NCBI GenBank assembly: GCA_902798965.1
Contig: CADBYS010000001.1
Coordinates: 124,001 to 188,000, forward strand
From: an uncultured Bacteroidales bacterium
GTDB lineage: Bacteria; Bacteroidota; Bacteroidia; Bacteroidales; Paludibacteraceae
DNA length: 64,000 bases
Direction: 5' to 3'
Shown: piece after piece, positions 1-7,486 of the stretch
Layout of the letters: every line of letters starts with the position of its first letter
Position numbering within the stretch: position 1 is the first letter of the stretch
Notes under the pieces: model-generated
What the model was told of the DNA's origin: nothing
Seen by the model: the letters and a program-made list of their open reading frames with translations, nothing else
Database searches by the model: none
Position numbers and translations under genes: made by a program

Positions 1-2283
1 GGCTCATTTGATGCCATAAATGACCGATTAACCGTTTGTTGGGAAACAAACAAACAAATCAAAAAGATGGCTGACTGTGAGAAGGCAGAGGATGGCTGGG
101 GAGAGCATCACTATATGGTTGTGCGTTTCGCTTACGACGATGCCGGCAACTTGTATCCCATTGATACCATCTGCAGGGATAAGATAGAGAAGGATTTTCT
201 GGCGTGGTACAATAACGCCACTATTCTTGGAGATTCGGTCGGCGACTTTGTGCTGCGGGCATTTGTGCACGACGAGCGTTGTGTGCCTGATTGGATTCCG
301 TGTGAAGGCGAATGCCCTTATACCGTACTACCCGAGTTCAACCCGGGAAAGATTCCTCACCATCGCGATACCATCTATCTTAACGCTGATACAGCGCGCA
401 TCCATGTTCCTTCTTTAGAACCGGCATCGGGTGGAGACGGACGAATCACGTACCAGTGGCGTCGGGGCACTTTGGACATTGATACTGCCGAGAGCCTGGA
501 CTACAAGATTACTTCCAAAGGCTTTTATCGTCTCCGCCGCAATGCCAAAGATAGTAGCGATTGCGGAAATGTCGTAGCAAGAGGCTTGAAAGATGACGGT
601 ACGGTTGTTGAAAACGGCGCATATGAGGTACTTGTGTACGATAGCCTGAATCCGGGAGCATTGGTAGCACTCGCCAAACAGTACTTCTGTTCGCTTAGCG
701 ATGCCAAGGCATATACTATCGAAGCATCGCCCGCAACAGGCGGATCGGGAGCATATATGTATCAGTGGTATAACGAATCCGGATCAACGCTCACGCCTAT
801 TCCGGGAGCAACCGGTTGCAATCTGGCGCTTAAAGATATAACACTCGAGGTAGGTGTGGATTACAAGTTTGTGCGCATGGTGAAGGACAGCACCCGCTTT
901 ACCCAATGGAAACGAACCGGCAAGGAGCAAATGGCGTATGTGATGCACGATCTGAACCCCGGTGCTATCGAGTCGGAAGACCGCGGACGGCAATGCCTCA
1001 AGCCCGAAGCCGGCGGCAAAGCTACCTTCACCGTAACAATCAACGAGACGAGCCCTGCATCAGCCGAAGAACCGATACAATACCGCTGGCTGTGCAAGCG
1101 TGGCGACGAGGAGCCGACAATCGTGGGCACGACGGCCTCTCTAACTTATACGTTTACTGTTACTGAGCAGAACAGTTTCATTCCGTTCACTTATACGCGC
1201 GAAGTCAAGAAAGCGAAAGGCAACTGCGATTGGATACAATCTGCCGGATCGATTACTGAGGAATATGGCTTGCGTGACGAAGGCGAACTGACCAAGACAA
1301 TCTGCGGCTCAGCTGTGCCGTACACCATGACGTGGAAAGATTCGAAAGGACAGGAGTTTACGAACGATTTCACTACCAACGGTCAACAATGGAAGGTTAC
1401 CGACGAGTATAATGCCAAAGGTTGTCCGGCAGATACCATTATTACCGTGGAGATTGTTGAGCAACCTGCTATATCATCCGAGACGGAAGCCAAGTTATGC
1501 CAGAATGAAAAGAGTGATGGCGAAATAACCGTCTATTTCAAAAATGTTTCGGGTGATGCCGATATGTTCTATATTTCCTATTCGTCTGATTTTGCGAAGT
1601 GTATGGGCAGGCCTGATACCACCGGTTATATCTCTGCCCCGGGTACGATCATCATCCGCAACGTGCCGCCGATTCCTGAAGGTGACCATTATCTTTATGT
1701 GCATGCAGGCGTTTCCGGAAGCACGGTTAATCTGGCCGATGTAGCATGCTTCAGCGAGGCTCAGAAGGTGAACATCATCGCCAGCCTGGGCGGGTATGTG
1801 CGCCAGAAGTTCGGCCGCGTGCTGTTTGTGGATAATAATCCAGACAACGGAGAAGTGCCTGCGCCCAAACTGCACTTCAAGGCGTACCAGTGGTACAAGA
1901 ACGGCATCGAACTGGAGGGACAAACAGGGCAGTACTACCATGAGAACGGTGAGTTGCTCAAAGGCGTTTACTACGCACGCCTGACTGGCGACGACGGCAA
2001 GACGTATCGCTCGTGCGACATCGAAATGCTTGGTGAGTCGGCCAACTCATCTGCTGCGCCAGGCATCGTTTATCCGGTGCCGGTAGGTGCCGGCAATCCT
2101 CTTACCGTAACGTGTTACGGAGGATCTGTGGAGATATGTTCGTTCACGGGCGATGTGCTTGAATCAGCTGAATGCCCCGGCGAGAATGTTACCATCCTTG
2201 CTCCGCGTGTAGCCGGTATCTATTACGTTCGCATCACGCACAACGATGGTTCGATACAAACGGAGAAACTGATTGTTAAATAA
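1..2283 (+). CDS. T9SS cargo protein with Ig-like repeats (5'-truncated)
   Basis: The frame is open from base 1 and has no stop before its first ATG at 67, so the gene begins outside the window; 760 residues are visible. Three tandem modules of about 102 residues each open with Asn-Pro-Gly (codons at 340, 649 and 955) and carry a GG-x-G stretch followed by YQW or YRW, typical of Ig/PKD-like surface repeats. The last 70 residues, from about 2071, begin YPVPVG and end in KLIVK with an internal GIYYV. This matches the C-terminal sorting domain that sends proteins through the type IX secretion system to the cell surface. No enzymatic domain is visible. It is probably an adhesin or surface-layer protein, but the missing N-terminus could hold something else. 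It is followed 18 bases later by an OmpA-family gene. Confidence 0.8.
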   Translation, partial: GSFDAINDRLTVCWETNKQIKKMADCEKAEDGWGEHHYMVVRFAYDDAGNLYPIDTICRDKIEKDFLAWYNNATILGDSVGDFVLRAFVHDERCVPDWIPCEGECPYTVLPEFNPGKIPHHRDTIYLNADTARIHVPSLEPASGGDGRITYQWRRGTLDIDTAESLDYKITSKGFYRLRRNAKDSSDCGNVVARGLKDDGTVVENGAYEVLVYDSLNPGALVALAKQYFCSLSDAKAYTIEASPATGGSGAYMYQWYNESGSTLTPIPGATGCNLALKDITLEVGVDYKFVRMVKDSTRFTQWKRTGKEQMAYVMHDLNPGAIESEDRGRQCLKPEAGGKATFTVTINETSPASAEEPIQYRWLCKRGDEEPTIVGTTASLTYTFTVTEQNSFIPFTYTREVKKAKGNCDWIQSAGSITEEYGLRDEGELTKTICGSAVPYTMTWKDSKGQEFTNDFTTNGQQWKVTDEYNAKGCPADTIITVEIVEQPAISSETEAKLCQNEKSDGEITVYFKNVSGDADMFYISYSSDFAKCMGRPDTTGYISAPGTIIIRNVPPIPEGDHYLYVHAGVSGSTVNLADVACFSEAQKVNIIASLGGYVRQKFGRVLFVDNNPDNGEVPAPKLHFKAYQWYKNGIELEGQTGQYYHENGELLKGVYYARLTGDDGKTYRSCDIEMLGESANSSAAPGIVYPVPVGAGNPLTVTCYGGSVEICSFTGDVLESAECPGENVTILAPRVAGIYYVRITHNDGSIQTEKLIVK

Positions 2284-2287
2284 ACTT

Positions 2288-2293
2288 AGGAGG
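2288..2293 (+). promoter_or_regulatory. Shine-Dalgarno AGGAGG before the OmpA gene
   Basis: AGGAGG lies 8 bases before the ATG at 2302, an ideal distance. Bacteroidota seldom use Shine-Dalgarno sites and I noticed no comparable one before the other genes here. It fixes the ATG at 2302 as the start, but it may be chance. Confidence 0.45.
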
Positions 2294-2301
2294 ACGAAAC
2301 A

Positions 2302-4182
2302 ATGAAAAAATCACTTACCATCATTACCATCCTCTTTGCGAGCATCGCTTTGTATGCAGTAGAGTACCCGGATTCCGTTCTCGATGCTTCGAAACAGGAA
2401 TACCGCATCGAGAAAGGTCTGAACTTCGATATCACCTTTGGTGTCGGTGCCGGTCGTTTCGAGTTCAGTCAGCCTTGGGTTGGTTTTGCGTCGCCACATT
2501 CCAAGAATGTGCTGAGTCTGCCCACCTGGACGGGTGGAGTAGGCATCAACGGTTACTTCGTGCCTTGGATGGGTATAGGAGCCGGCATTCAGTTCTCAAC
2601 CTATAGCAACAAAACCAAGATCGGCAATCCGTGGATTGTGAAAGGCACGGATAGCGAGGGGGAAGATTATATCCTTACCTCCACCTCGTCCGACCTGGTT
2701 GAGCAACAAGGTATATACATGCTCGAAGTGCCTGTTACGCTGCGTTTCCGGGCTATCAAGCGCAATGTGGGCTTCCATGCTGCTTTAGGAGGCAAGATCG
2801 GTTTGCCCATCTCAGACTTCTACCGGATGAGCAAAGGCTCGTTGCATAACGAGGTGCGCTACGACCATTGGAATCTTCCCATCAGCGATATTATCCCCGG
2901 CTTAATCGAGGATGGAACGATCAATCCTGTCAGCAAAAACTTCTCGATTGGAAACAGTCGCCTGAACTTGCTCAACTACGCCGCTTATGCCGAGATCGGT
3001 ATGCTTTTCCGCCTGCAACAGCGACTCGACTTGCTCGTTGCCCTCAGCGGTACATATTATTTCAACGACGTGCTTGCACAGAAAAGCTCGACTCCACTTG
3101 GCTTCAACGATGCGTGGGTGAAAAGTAATGAGTATGACTCTCCCTTCACATCGGAATACAACGGCGTGCTGGTGACCAACGAAGTACAGGAACTCCATCC
3201 ATGGAGCGTGGCGCTGAAAGTCGGTTTGTCGATCAATGCCGGCAAGACGAGTGCACAACGCCAGTATCTGCGTGAGCAACGTCTGGCTGAACAAGAAGCC
3301 AAACGACAGGCTAAAGCAGAGAAGAAAAAGAAGGAAGAGCCTCTGCCGGTAGTACCTGTTGTTGCAGATACGGTGGCTGCGCCGGTGGTTGTTCACGACA
3401 CGATATATGTCACCCGCTACGATACGATTCGCGTTGTCGATACCTTGCGCATCGAAGTGCCCGTGGAGGTGGAGAAGATTGTGGAAAGACCTGTTGAGAA
3501 AGTCGCAGAGCGACCTGTAGAGCAAACTGTTGCACAGCCAACAGTCATAGCCGAAACGCAAGAGATAGATCAGGAACTGCAATCCACATTCATATGGTTC
3601 AAGTTCGATGATGTAGTGCCTGTCCTCGAGCCCGAAGACTTGCTCGAGCGTTTGGCAGAGCAGCTGAAGAACAATCCTAAACAGCAGATACAGATCAACG
3701 GTCATGCTTGCTTCATCGGCAAATCCGAGTACAACCGCCAGCTGGCTATGCGCCGTGCCATGGCTGTGGCGAACGAACTGCGCAGACTTGGCGTAAGCAA
3801 CAAGCAGATGATCGTGCGCAGCATGGGTGAGAAGTTGCCGATACGTCATCAGGGCGATGTGGAGGATAACAAGTATCGTCGCGTAGTGGAGATCTTCCCG
3901 CTGGAAGAGGCGCAAATAGAAACGCGTAAGACGTATTCATTGCCGACCACCGAAACTATTCTTAGTGGTTCGCGCCTGGCACAGATCGCACGGCGTTACT
4001 ACGGCAACACGGATTACTGGGTGTTCATCTACGAAGCCAACAGCAACAAGATTACCGACCCGAGTCTTGTGCCTGCCGGTACAGAACTGTTCATTCCGGA
4101 TTTGTCGGAGCGTTTGGCTGGTAAGACAGAGGAAGAGATTGCCGAGATGATTCGTTCAATCAAGGCGAGCATCAAAAAGTAA
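2302..4182 (+). CDS. OmpA-family outer membrane protein with C-terminal LysM-like domain
   Basis: 626 residues. A signal peptide (MKKSLTIITILFASIALYA) leads into a region of about 300 residues with alternating beta-strand pattern, probably a membrane barrel. Residues 318-425 are a charged and Val/Pro-rich linker with repeated VDTLR-, VEKIVERP- and VEKVAERP-like motifs. Residues 429-535 form an OmpA-like peptidoglycan-binding domain (FIWFKFDD, INGHACFIGKSEYN, NKYRRVVEI). Residues 545-600 resemble LysM (RLAQIARRYYGN, VPAGTELFIPDL), so the protein may bind peptidoglycan at two points. It likely anchors the outer membrane to the wall. It follows the T9SS cargo by 18 bases; a PorE-like or other T9SS-linked OmpA role is possible but not shown. 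Confidence 0.85.
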   Translation: MKKSLTIITILFASIALYAVEYPDSVLDASKQEYRIEKGLNFDITFGVGAGRFEFSQPWVGFASPHSKNVLSLPTWTGGVGINGYFVPWMGIGAGIQFSTYSNKTKIGNPWIVKGTDSEGEDYILTSTSSDLVEQQGIYMLEVPVTLRFRAIKRNVGFHAALGGKIGLPISDFYRMSKGSLHNEVRYDHWNLPISDIIPGLIEDGTINPVSKNFSIGNSRLNLLNYAAYAEIGMLFRLQQRLDLLVALSGTYYFNDVLAQKSSTPLGFNDAWVKSNEYDSPFTSEYNGVLVTNEVQELHPWSVALKVGLSINAGKTSAQRQYLREQRLAEQEAKRQAKAEKKKKEEPLPVVPVVADTVAAPVVVHDTIYVTRYDTIRVVDTLRIEVPVEVEKIVERPVEKVAERPVEQTVAQPTVIAETQEIDQELQSTFIWFKFDDVVPVLEPEDLLERLAEQLKNNPKQQIQINGHACFIGKSEYNRQLAMRRAMAVANELRRLGVSNKQMIVRSMGEKLPIRHQGDVEDNKYRRVVEIFPLEEAQIETRKTYSLPTTETILSGSRLAQIARRYYGNTDYWVFIYEANSNKITDPSLVPAGTELFIPDLSERLAGKTEEEIAEMIRSIKASIKK

Positions 4183-4191
4183 ACAACATAT

Positions 4192-5058
4192 ATGAACAAA
4201 TATATACCGTCGTTACGGTTAAGGACATTGCCACTCTCGATGTCGGGAATCATCCTCGGCTCGGGATTGGCATATCCGTTGTGCGCAGAGTCAACAACAC
4301 AGCGTTGGGGAATCATCATCCTGGCGCTACTGACCACCGTCTGCCTGCAGATTCTGAGCAACCTGTCGAACGAGTTGGGCGATGCGCTCAAAGGTACAGA
4401 TAGCGAACAACAGGGTAGGGCGGCTTACGGCATGCAAGCCGGGCTGATCACAGCCGACGAGATGAAGCAGATGATAGTTCTGTTTATCGGGTTGAGTGTG
4501 GCCTTTGGCCTGCAACTGGTGTGGAACGCGTTCGGTACTTTTTGGTGCATGCAGAGTGTAGTGTTCCTATTGCTGGGTGCATTGGCTATAGTCGGCGCTA
4601 TGACCTATACCTTGGGCAAGCACAACTACGGCTACAAGGGGCTGGGCGACTTGGGAGTGTTCCTGTTCTTCGGCTTGCTCAGCACGATGGGCAGTTTCTA
4701 TCTGTTGGCACATTTCCTGACCATGGAGGCCGTGCTGGCGGCTGTGGCGATAGCTATGCCGAACGTTGGCGTGTTGAACCTGAATAACGTCCGCGACATG
4801 GACAACGATATCGCTCACGGCAAGCGAACATTGGCATCACGGCTGGGCAAGACCGGCGGGAAGATCTATCACACCTTGCTGCTTGCCGTGTGCATGGGTT
4901 TGTTTGTCGCGATAGGCAAATATTGGACGCTATGCGCTCTGCCTGTCTTGATATGGCACGTGTGGTACATATTCCGCCACGATGGTCACGACCTCGACAT
5001 CCAGATGCCTGTGCTGATGTTCACCACGCTCGCTATTGCTGTGTTGGCAATACTGTAA
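4192..5058 (+). CDS. menA: 1,4-dihydroxy-2-naphthoate polyprenyltransferase
   Basis: 288 residues, integral membrane UbiA-family prenyltransferase with about eight hydrophobic segments. It would attach the isoprenoid tail to dihydroxynaphthoate in menaquinone synthesis. The first Asp-rich motif region reads SNLSNELGDALKGTD followed by GMQAGLIT; the second is NNVRDMDNDIAHGKRTLA, both placed as in MenA. The ATG at 4192 is 9 bases after the OmpA stop, suggesting co-transcription. No other men genes are in the window. Assignment to MenA rather than another UbiA member rests on the GMQ(A/S)G motif and length. Confidence 0.9.
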   Translation: MNKYIPSLRLRTLPLSMSGIILGSGLAYPLCAESTTQRWGIIILALLTTVCLQILSNLSNELGDALKGTDSEQQGRAAYGMQAGLITADEMKQMIVLFIGLSVAFGLQLVWNAFGTFWCMQSVVFLLLGALAIVGAMTYTLGKHNYGYKGLGDLGVFLFFGLLSTMGSFYLLAHFLTMEAVLAAVAIAMPNVGVLNLNNVRDMDNDIAHGKRTLASRLGKTGGKIYHTLLLAVCMGLFVAIGKYWTLCALPVLIWHVWYIFRHDGHDLDIQMPVLMFTTLAIAVLAIL

Positions 5059-5059
5059 T

Positions 5060-5138
5060 AACGTCGCGAAAGCGACCATTTTAACTATTTAACGTCGCGA
5101 CTGCGACATATTAACTATTTAACGTGACGAAGTCACCC
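5060..5138 (+). repeat. Tandem 30-31 base hairpin repeat, 2.5 units
   Basis: Units start at 5060, 5091 and 5121. Each opens AACG and forms a short hairpin: GTCGC-GAAA-GCGAC (5063-5076), GTCGC-GACT-GCGAC (5094-5107) and GTGAC-GAA-GTCAC (5124-5136). The first two are followed by nearly identical TTAACTATTT. The third hairpin differs on both arms so that pairing is kept, which argues for selection on the structure. The array fills the spacer between menA and the next gene. Confidence 0.75.
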
Positions 5139-5144
5139 AAAAAG

Positions 5145-5972
5145 ATGTTAGCTTTAGTTACCGGCGGGTCATCGGGCATTGGATTGCAATATGCCACGGC
5201 TTTGGCTCGCGATTACCATACCGATCTGTTGCTCGTTAGCAATCAGAAAGAGGAACAGATTGAGGTTGCCAAACAGTTGGCGGAAACCTATCGTGTGCAC
5301 GCAACACCGCTCTATGCCGACTTGAGTCGGCAGGATGCAGCCGAGCAGTTGCATCAGTACTGCCTTGACAACCATATCAAGGTGGATATACTCATCAACA
5401 ACGCCGGAGTGTTCTTCTTCAATCCGCTTGTAGAAACGCAGATGCCGCGCTTCGAACGGATGCTGATGTTGCATGTGGTTACCGTGGCTAAACTCACGCG
5501 GCTGTTTGCCGAGGATATGGTCAAACGCGAACTGACCGACGAAGAGAAAAAGGAAACAGTGCTCGGCAGGCCGCGCAAGAAAGGCTACATACTGAATATG
5601 TCCTCGATGTCGGCATGGATGGCGTATCCGGGTATTCAGACCTACAACTCCACCAAGGCGTTCATCTACAATTTCAGCAAGTCCGTTTGGTACGAACTCT
5701 ATCCGCAAGGCGTGAACATCACGGTCATGACTCCGGGTGCGGTGGATACAGCTTTGTTTGGTCTGGCACCTAACCTACGGAAACTCGCTGTCAACCTCAC
5801 GGTAAGTATCCCTCCCGAGAAACTGGTGGTGCGTGCGCTGAAGCGGATGTTCCGCGGCAAGAAAGCCGGTATGCCGGGTGTAATCAACCACCTGAGTACA
5901 CCGCTGCTTAAGCACACTCCGGACTGGCTGGTGCGTCTCACATATCGTTGGGTAGGCAAATTCCAAAAGTGA
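5145..5972 (+). CDS. Short-chain dehydrogenase/reductase
   Basis: 275 residues. Classical SDR: Rossmann motif TGGSSGIG at the N-terminus, NNAG near residue 85, catalytic Ser in NMSSMS, and YNSTK as the YxxxK pair near residue 166. It would use NAD(P)H on an unknown substrate; the C-terminus resembles SDRs of lipid or 3-ketoacyl type but the substrate cannot be read. I chose the ATG at 5145 because SDR proteins normally start just before ALVTGG, and because the upstream in-frame GTG at 5124 lies inside the third repeat hairpin. It is followed 7 bases later by hslR. Confidence 0.85.
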   Translation: MLALVTGGSSGIGLQYATALARDYHTDLLLVSNQKEEQIEVAKQLAETYRVHATPLYADLSRQDAAEQLHQYCLDNHIKVDILINNAGVFFFNPLVETQMPRFERMLMLHVVTVAKLTRLFAEDMVKRELTDEEKKETVLGRPRKKGYILNMSSMSAWMAYPGIQTYNSTKAFIYNFSKSVWYELYPQGVNITVMTPGAVDTALFGLAPNLRKLAVNLTVSIPPEKLVVRALKRMFRGKKAGMPGVINHLSTPLLKHTPDWLVRLTYRWVGKFQK

Positions 5973-5979
5973 CGATAGT

Positions 5980-6411
5980 ATGGAAGTAAGAGTGGATAAA
6001 TTTCTGTGGGCTATGCGTATCTACAAGACGCGTAGCATTGCAGCCGATGCGTGCAAAAACGGGCGAATAAAGTTAAACGGCGTGGAGGTGAAACCTTCGC
6101 GTGCATTTCATGCGGGTGATGTGTTCCAAGTACGCAAGGGAGCGATAACGTACACCTACCGTATTTTGCAGCTGTGCGAACATAGGCTGGGTGCCAAACT
6201 TGTGCCGGATTACCTGCGTGACGAAACGCCGAAAGAACAACTCGAGCTGCTCGAACTCGCACGCATGGCGGGCAATGGATCACGCGATCGCGGAACAGGT
6301 CGACCTACCAAGAAAGATCGCAGGGAAATCGAATCGTTCATCAGTACCGATTATGATTTCGACCCCGTACTCGATGCAGATTTTGATATGGATGAAGATG
6401 ATGACTTGTAA
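5980..6411 (+). CDS. hslR: S4-domain RNA-binding protein, Hsp15 family
   Basis: 143 residues. The N-terminal S4 domain (RVDKFLWAMRIYKTRS, NGRIKLNGVEVKPS) matches heat-shock protein 15, which binds the 50S subunit carrying a free nascent chain and helps recycle stalled ribosomes. The C-terminus is basic (RPTKKDRREI) and then strongly acidic (DADFDMDEDDDL). The gene lies 7 bases after the SDR gene and ends the first transcription unit, followed by a likely AT-rich terminator. Confidence 0.85.
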   Translation: MEVRVDKFLWAMRIYKTRSIAADACKNGRIKLNGVEVKPSRAFHAGDVFQVRKGAITYTYRILQLCEHRLGAKLVPDYLRDETPKEQLELLELARMAGNGSRDRGTGRPTKKDRREIESFISTDYDFDPVLDADFDMDEDDDL

Positions 6412-6425
6412 GCTGATTCAGGCTG

Positions 6426-6470
6426 AAAATGCAAGGTATGTATATTAAAATATATAAAATGCATTTTTTA
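6426..6470 (+). terminator. AT-rich terminator after hslR
   Basis: AAAATGCA (6426-6433) pairs with TGCATTTT (6460-6467), with an inner TATATT/AATATA stem (6441-6454), and runs into T residues. It lies between hslR and the rseC promoter. The stem is AT-rich, so this is only moderately sure. Confidence 0.45.
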
Positions 6471-6480
6471 TTCTGAAAAA

Positions 6481-6512
6481 TTTGCAAATATCAAATATTT
6501 TTTGTAACTTTG
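6481..6512 (+). promoter_or_regulatory. Bacteroidota promoter for rseC-rnf
   Basis: TTTG at 6481-6484, 20 bases, then TAACTTTG at 6505-6512. The -33 box sits in the palindrome ATTTGCAAAT. Transcription should start at about 6516-6518, only a few bases before the rseC start codon. Confidence 0.8.
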
Positions 6513-6521
6513 TAGCCGATT

Positions 6522-6935
6522 TTGGAAGACACTATACGTCATATTGGAATTGTGGAGCGTGTGGACGGCGAAATGGCCATAGTCCGTATCGCTCAGACCA
6601 GCGCATGTGCTGCCTGCCATGCAGCTAAGATGTGTATGGCTTCCGAGAGCCGTGAGAAGCGTATTGATGCCCGTATGCTCGAACCTATGCAGGTAGGCGA
6701 TGAGGTAGAGGTGCTCGTGCGCGAACAAGCCGGATGGTTGGCCGTATTTCTGGCTTATGTCATTCCGTTCCTGTTGCTTGTGGCTGCCGTAGCATGGTTT
6801 GCGCACATAGGGTTGAGTGAAGCCAAAGCGGGAACAGCGGCGCTGGTTAGTGTGGCGTTGTATTATGTGGGCTTGCGCATGTTCCGCGACAAACTACAAC
6901 GTAAGTTCAGTTTTTGGGTAAAGAAGTCCAATTAA
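6522..6935 (+). CDS. rseC: RseC/SoxR-reducing family membrane protein
   Basis: 137 residues. RseC family: N-terminal HIGIVERVDG, the cysteine motif SACAACHAAKMC, and two membrane helices (about residues 70-115). In Bacteroidota this gene opens the rnf operon and is thought to take part in reductive maintenance of Fe-S or SoxR-type clusters with Rnf. No ATG precedes the conserved start: TAG at 6513-6515 closes the frame, leaving TTG at 6522 (or ATT at 6519). The next ATG, 6573, would remove the conserved first strand. With the predicted transcription start at about 6517, the message would be nearly leaderless with a TTG start. Confidence 0.85.
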   Translation: MEDTIRHIGIVERVDGEMAIVRIAQTSACAACHAAKMCMASESREKRIDARMLEPMQVGDEVEVLVREQAGWLAVFLAYVIPFLLLVAAVAWFAHIGLSEAKAGTAALVSVALYYVGLRMFRDKLQRKFSFWVKKSN

Positions 6936-6937
6936 GC

Positions 6938-6967
6938 TTTTGACTTTCGACTTTCTACTTTTGACTA
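6938..6967 (+). repeat. CTTTCGAC/TTTTGAC spacer array
   Basis: Four near-repeats of TTTTGAC/TTTCGAC/TTTCTAC fill the spacer between rseC and rnfB. The same words recur at 58126-58153 and 61480-61502, and their complement (GTCGAAAG) at 15084-15131 and 27339-27355. Confidence 0.6.
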
Positions 6968-6982
6968 ATAAACAACAATTAT

Positions 6983-7438
6983 ATGCAAATACTATTATCA
7001 CTACTCGTTTTAGGACTGACAGGACTGATAGCATCAATCCTGTTGTATGTGGTGGCTCGTCAGTTTGCTGTGGAGGAAGATCCGCGCATTGACCTTGTTC
7101 AGGCTGTTCTGCCCGGTGCCAACTGCGGCGGTTGCGGCTTTGCAGGTTGCCGGAACTTTGCCGAGGCTTGCGTTAAGCAAGGCAACATAACAGGATTGAG
7201 CTGCCCGGTGGGCGGTGAGCCCGTAATGGATCAGGTGGCTGCCATCCTTGTGCCGGCAGAAGCAGGCGATCAGCCCGCAGCAGCCGACAAGCAGCAGGCA
7301 GGTGCATTCACCCCGCAACGTGCCGTGGCTCTTGGTGCGCCTGATGTACTCGTTAGCGATCCCAAGTGCGCTGAGGTTATCAAATCTCTGCCCACGCCGC
7401 GCGCTATCTTCCCCAACTTGCTGGGGCATCTCGCTTAA
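6983..7438 (+). CDS. rnfB: RnfB, short form lacking the ferredoxin domains
   Basis: 151 residues. One N-terminal membrane helix is followed by EEDPRIDLVQAVLPGANCGG and CGFAGC, then a further Cys in LSCPVGG: the 4Fe-4S domain of RnfB, the subunit that takes electrons from ferredoxin. Family members usually run to about 280-300 residues with several CxxCxxC ferredoxin clusters after this domain. Here the homology stops at about residue 90 (AAIL) and a 60-residue Ala/Pro-rich tail with a single Cys follows. Only about 200 bases remain to the stop, so the missing part cannot be hidden in another frame. It sits second in a normally ordered rnf operon, so it is probably expressed. Confidence 0.85.
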   Translation: MQILLSLLVLGLTGLIASILLYVVARQFAVEEDPRIDLVQAVLPGANCGGCGFAGCRNFAEACVKQGNITGLSCPVGGEPVMDQVAAILVPAEAGDQPAAADKQQAGAFTPQRAVALGAPDVLVSDPKCAEVIKSLPTPRAIFPNLLGHLA

Positions 7439-7441
7439 TGC

Positions 7442-7461
7442 ATCAGCCATTCTTGGCGGAT
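7442..7461 (+). repeat. 20-base intercistronic hairpin, copy 1
   Basis: ATCAGCCATTCTTGGCGGAT, an 8-pair stem with one A-G mismatch and a 4-base loop. It lies 3 bases after the rnfB stop and 25 bases before the rnfC ATG. Confidence 0.65.
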
Positions 7462-7486
7462 AAATAACTCGAAAACATTGAACAAT

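Noticed and set aside
5124..5144. GTG start for the SDR gene
   Set aside because: It falls in the third repeat hairpin, and SDR proteins start just before the TGxxxGIG motif, which the ATG at 5145 gives.
7200..7480. Frameshift hiding the rest of RnfB
   Set aside because: Only about 200 bases remain and none of the other frames carries CxxCxxC motifs, so the domains are absent rather than shifted; an assembly deletion is still possible.
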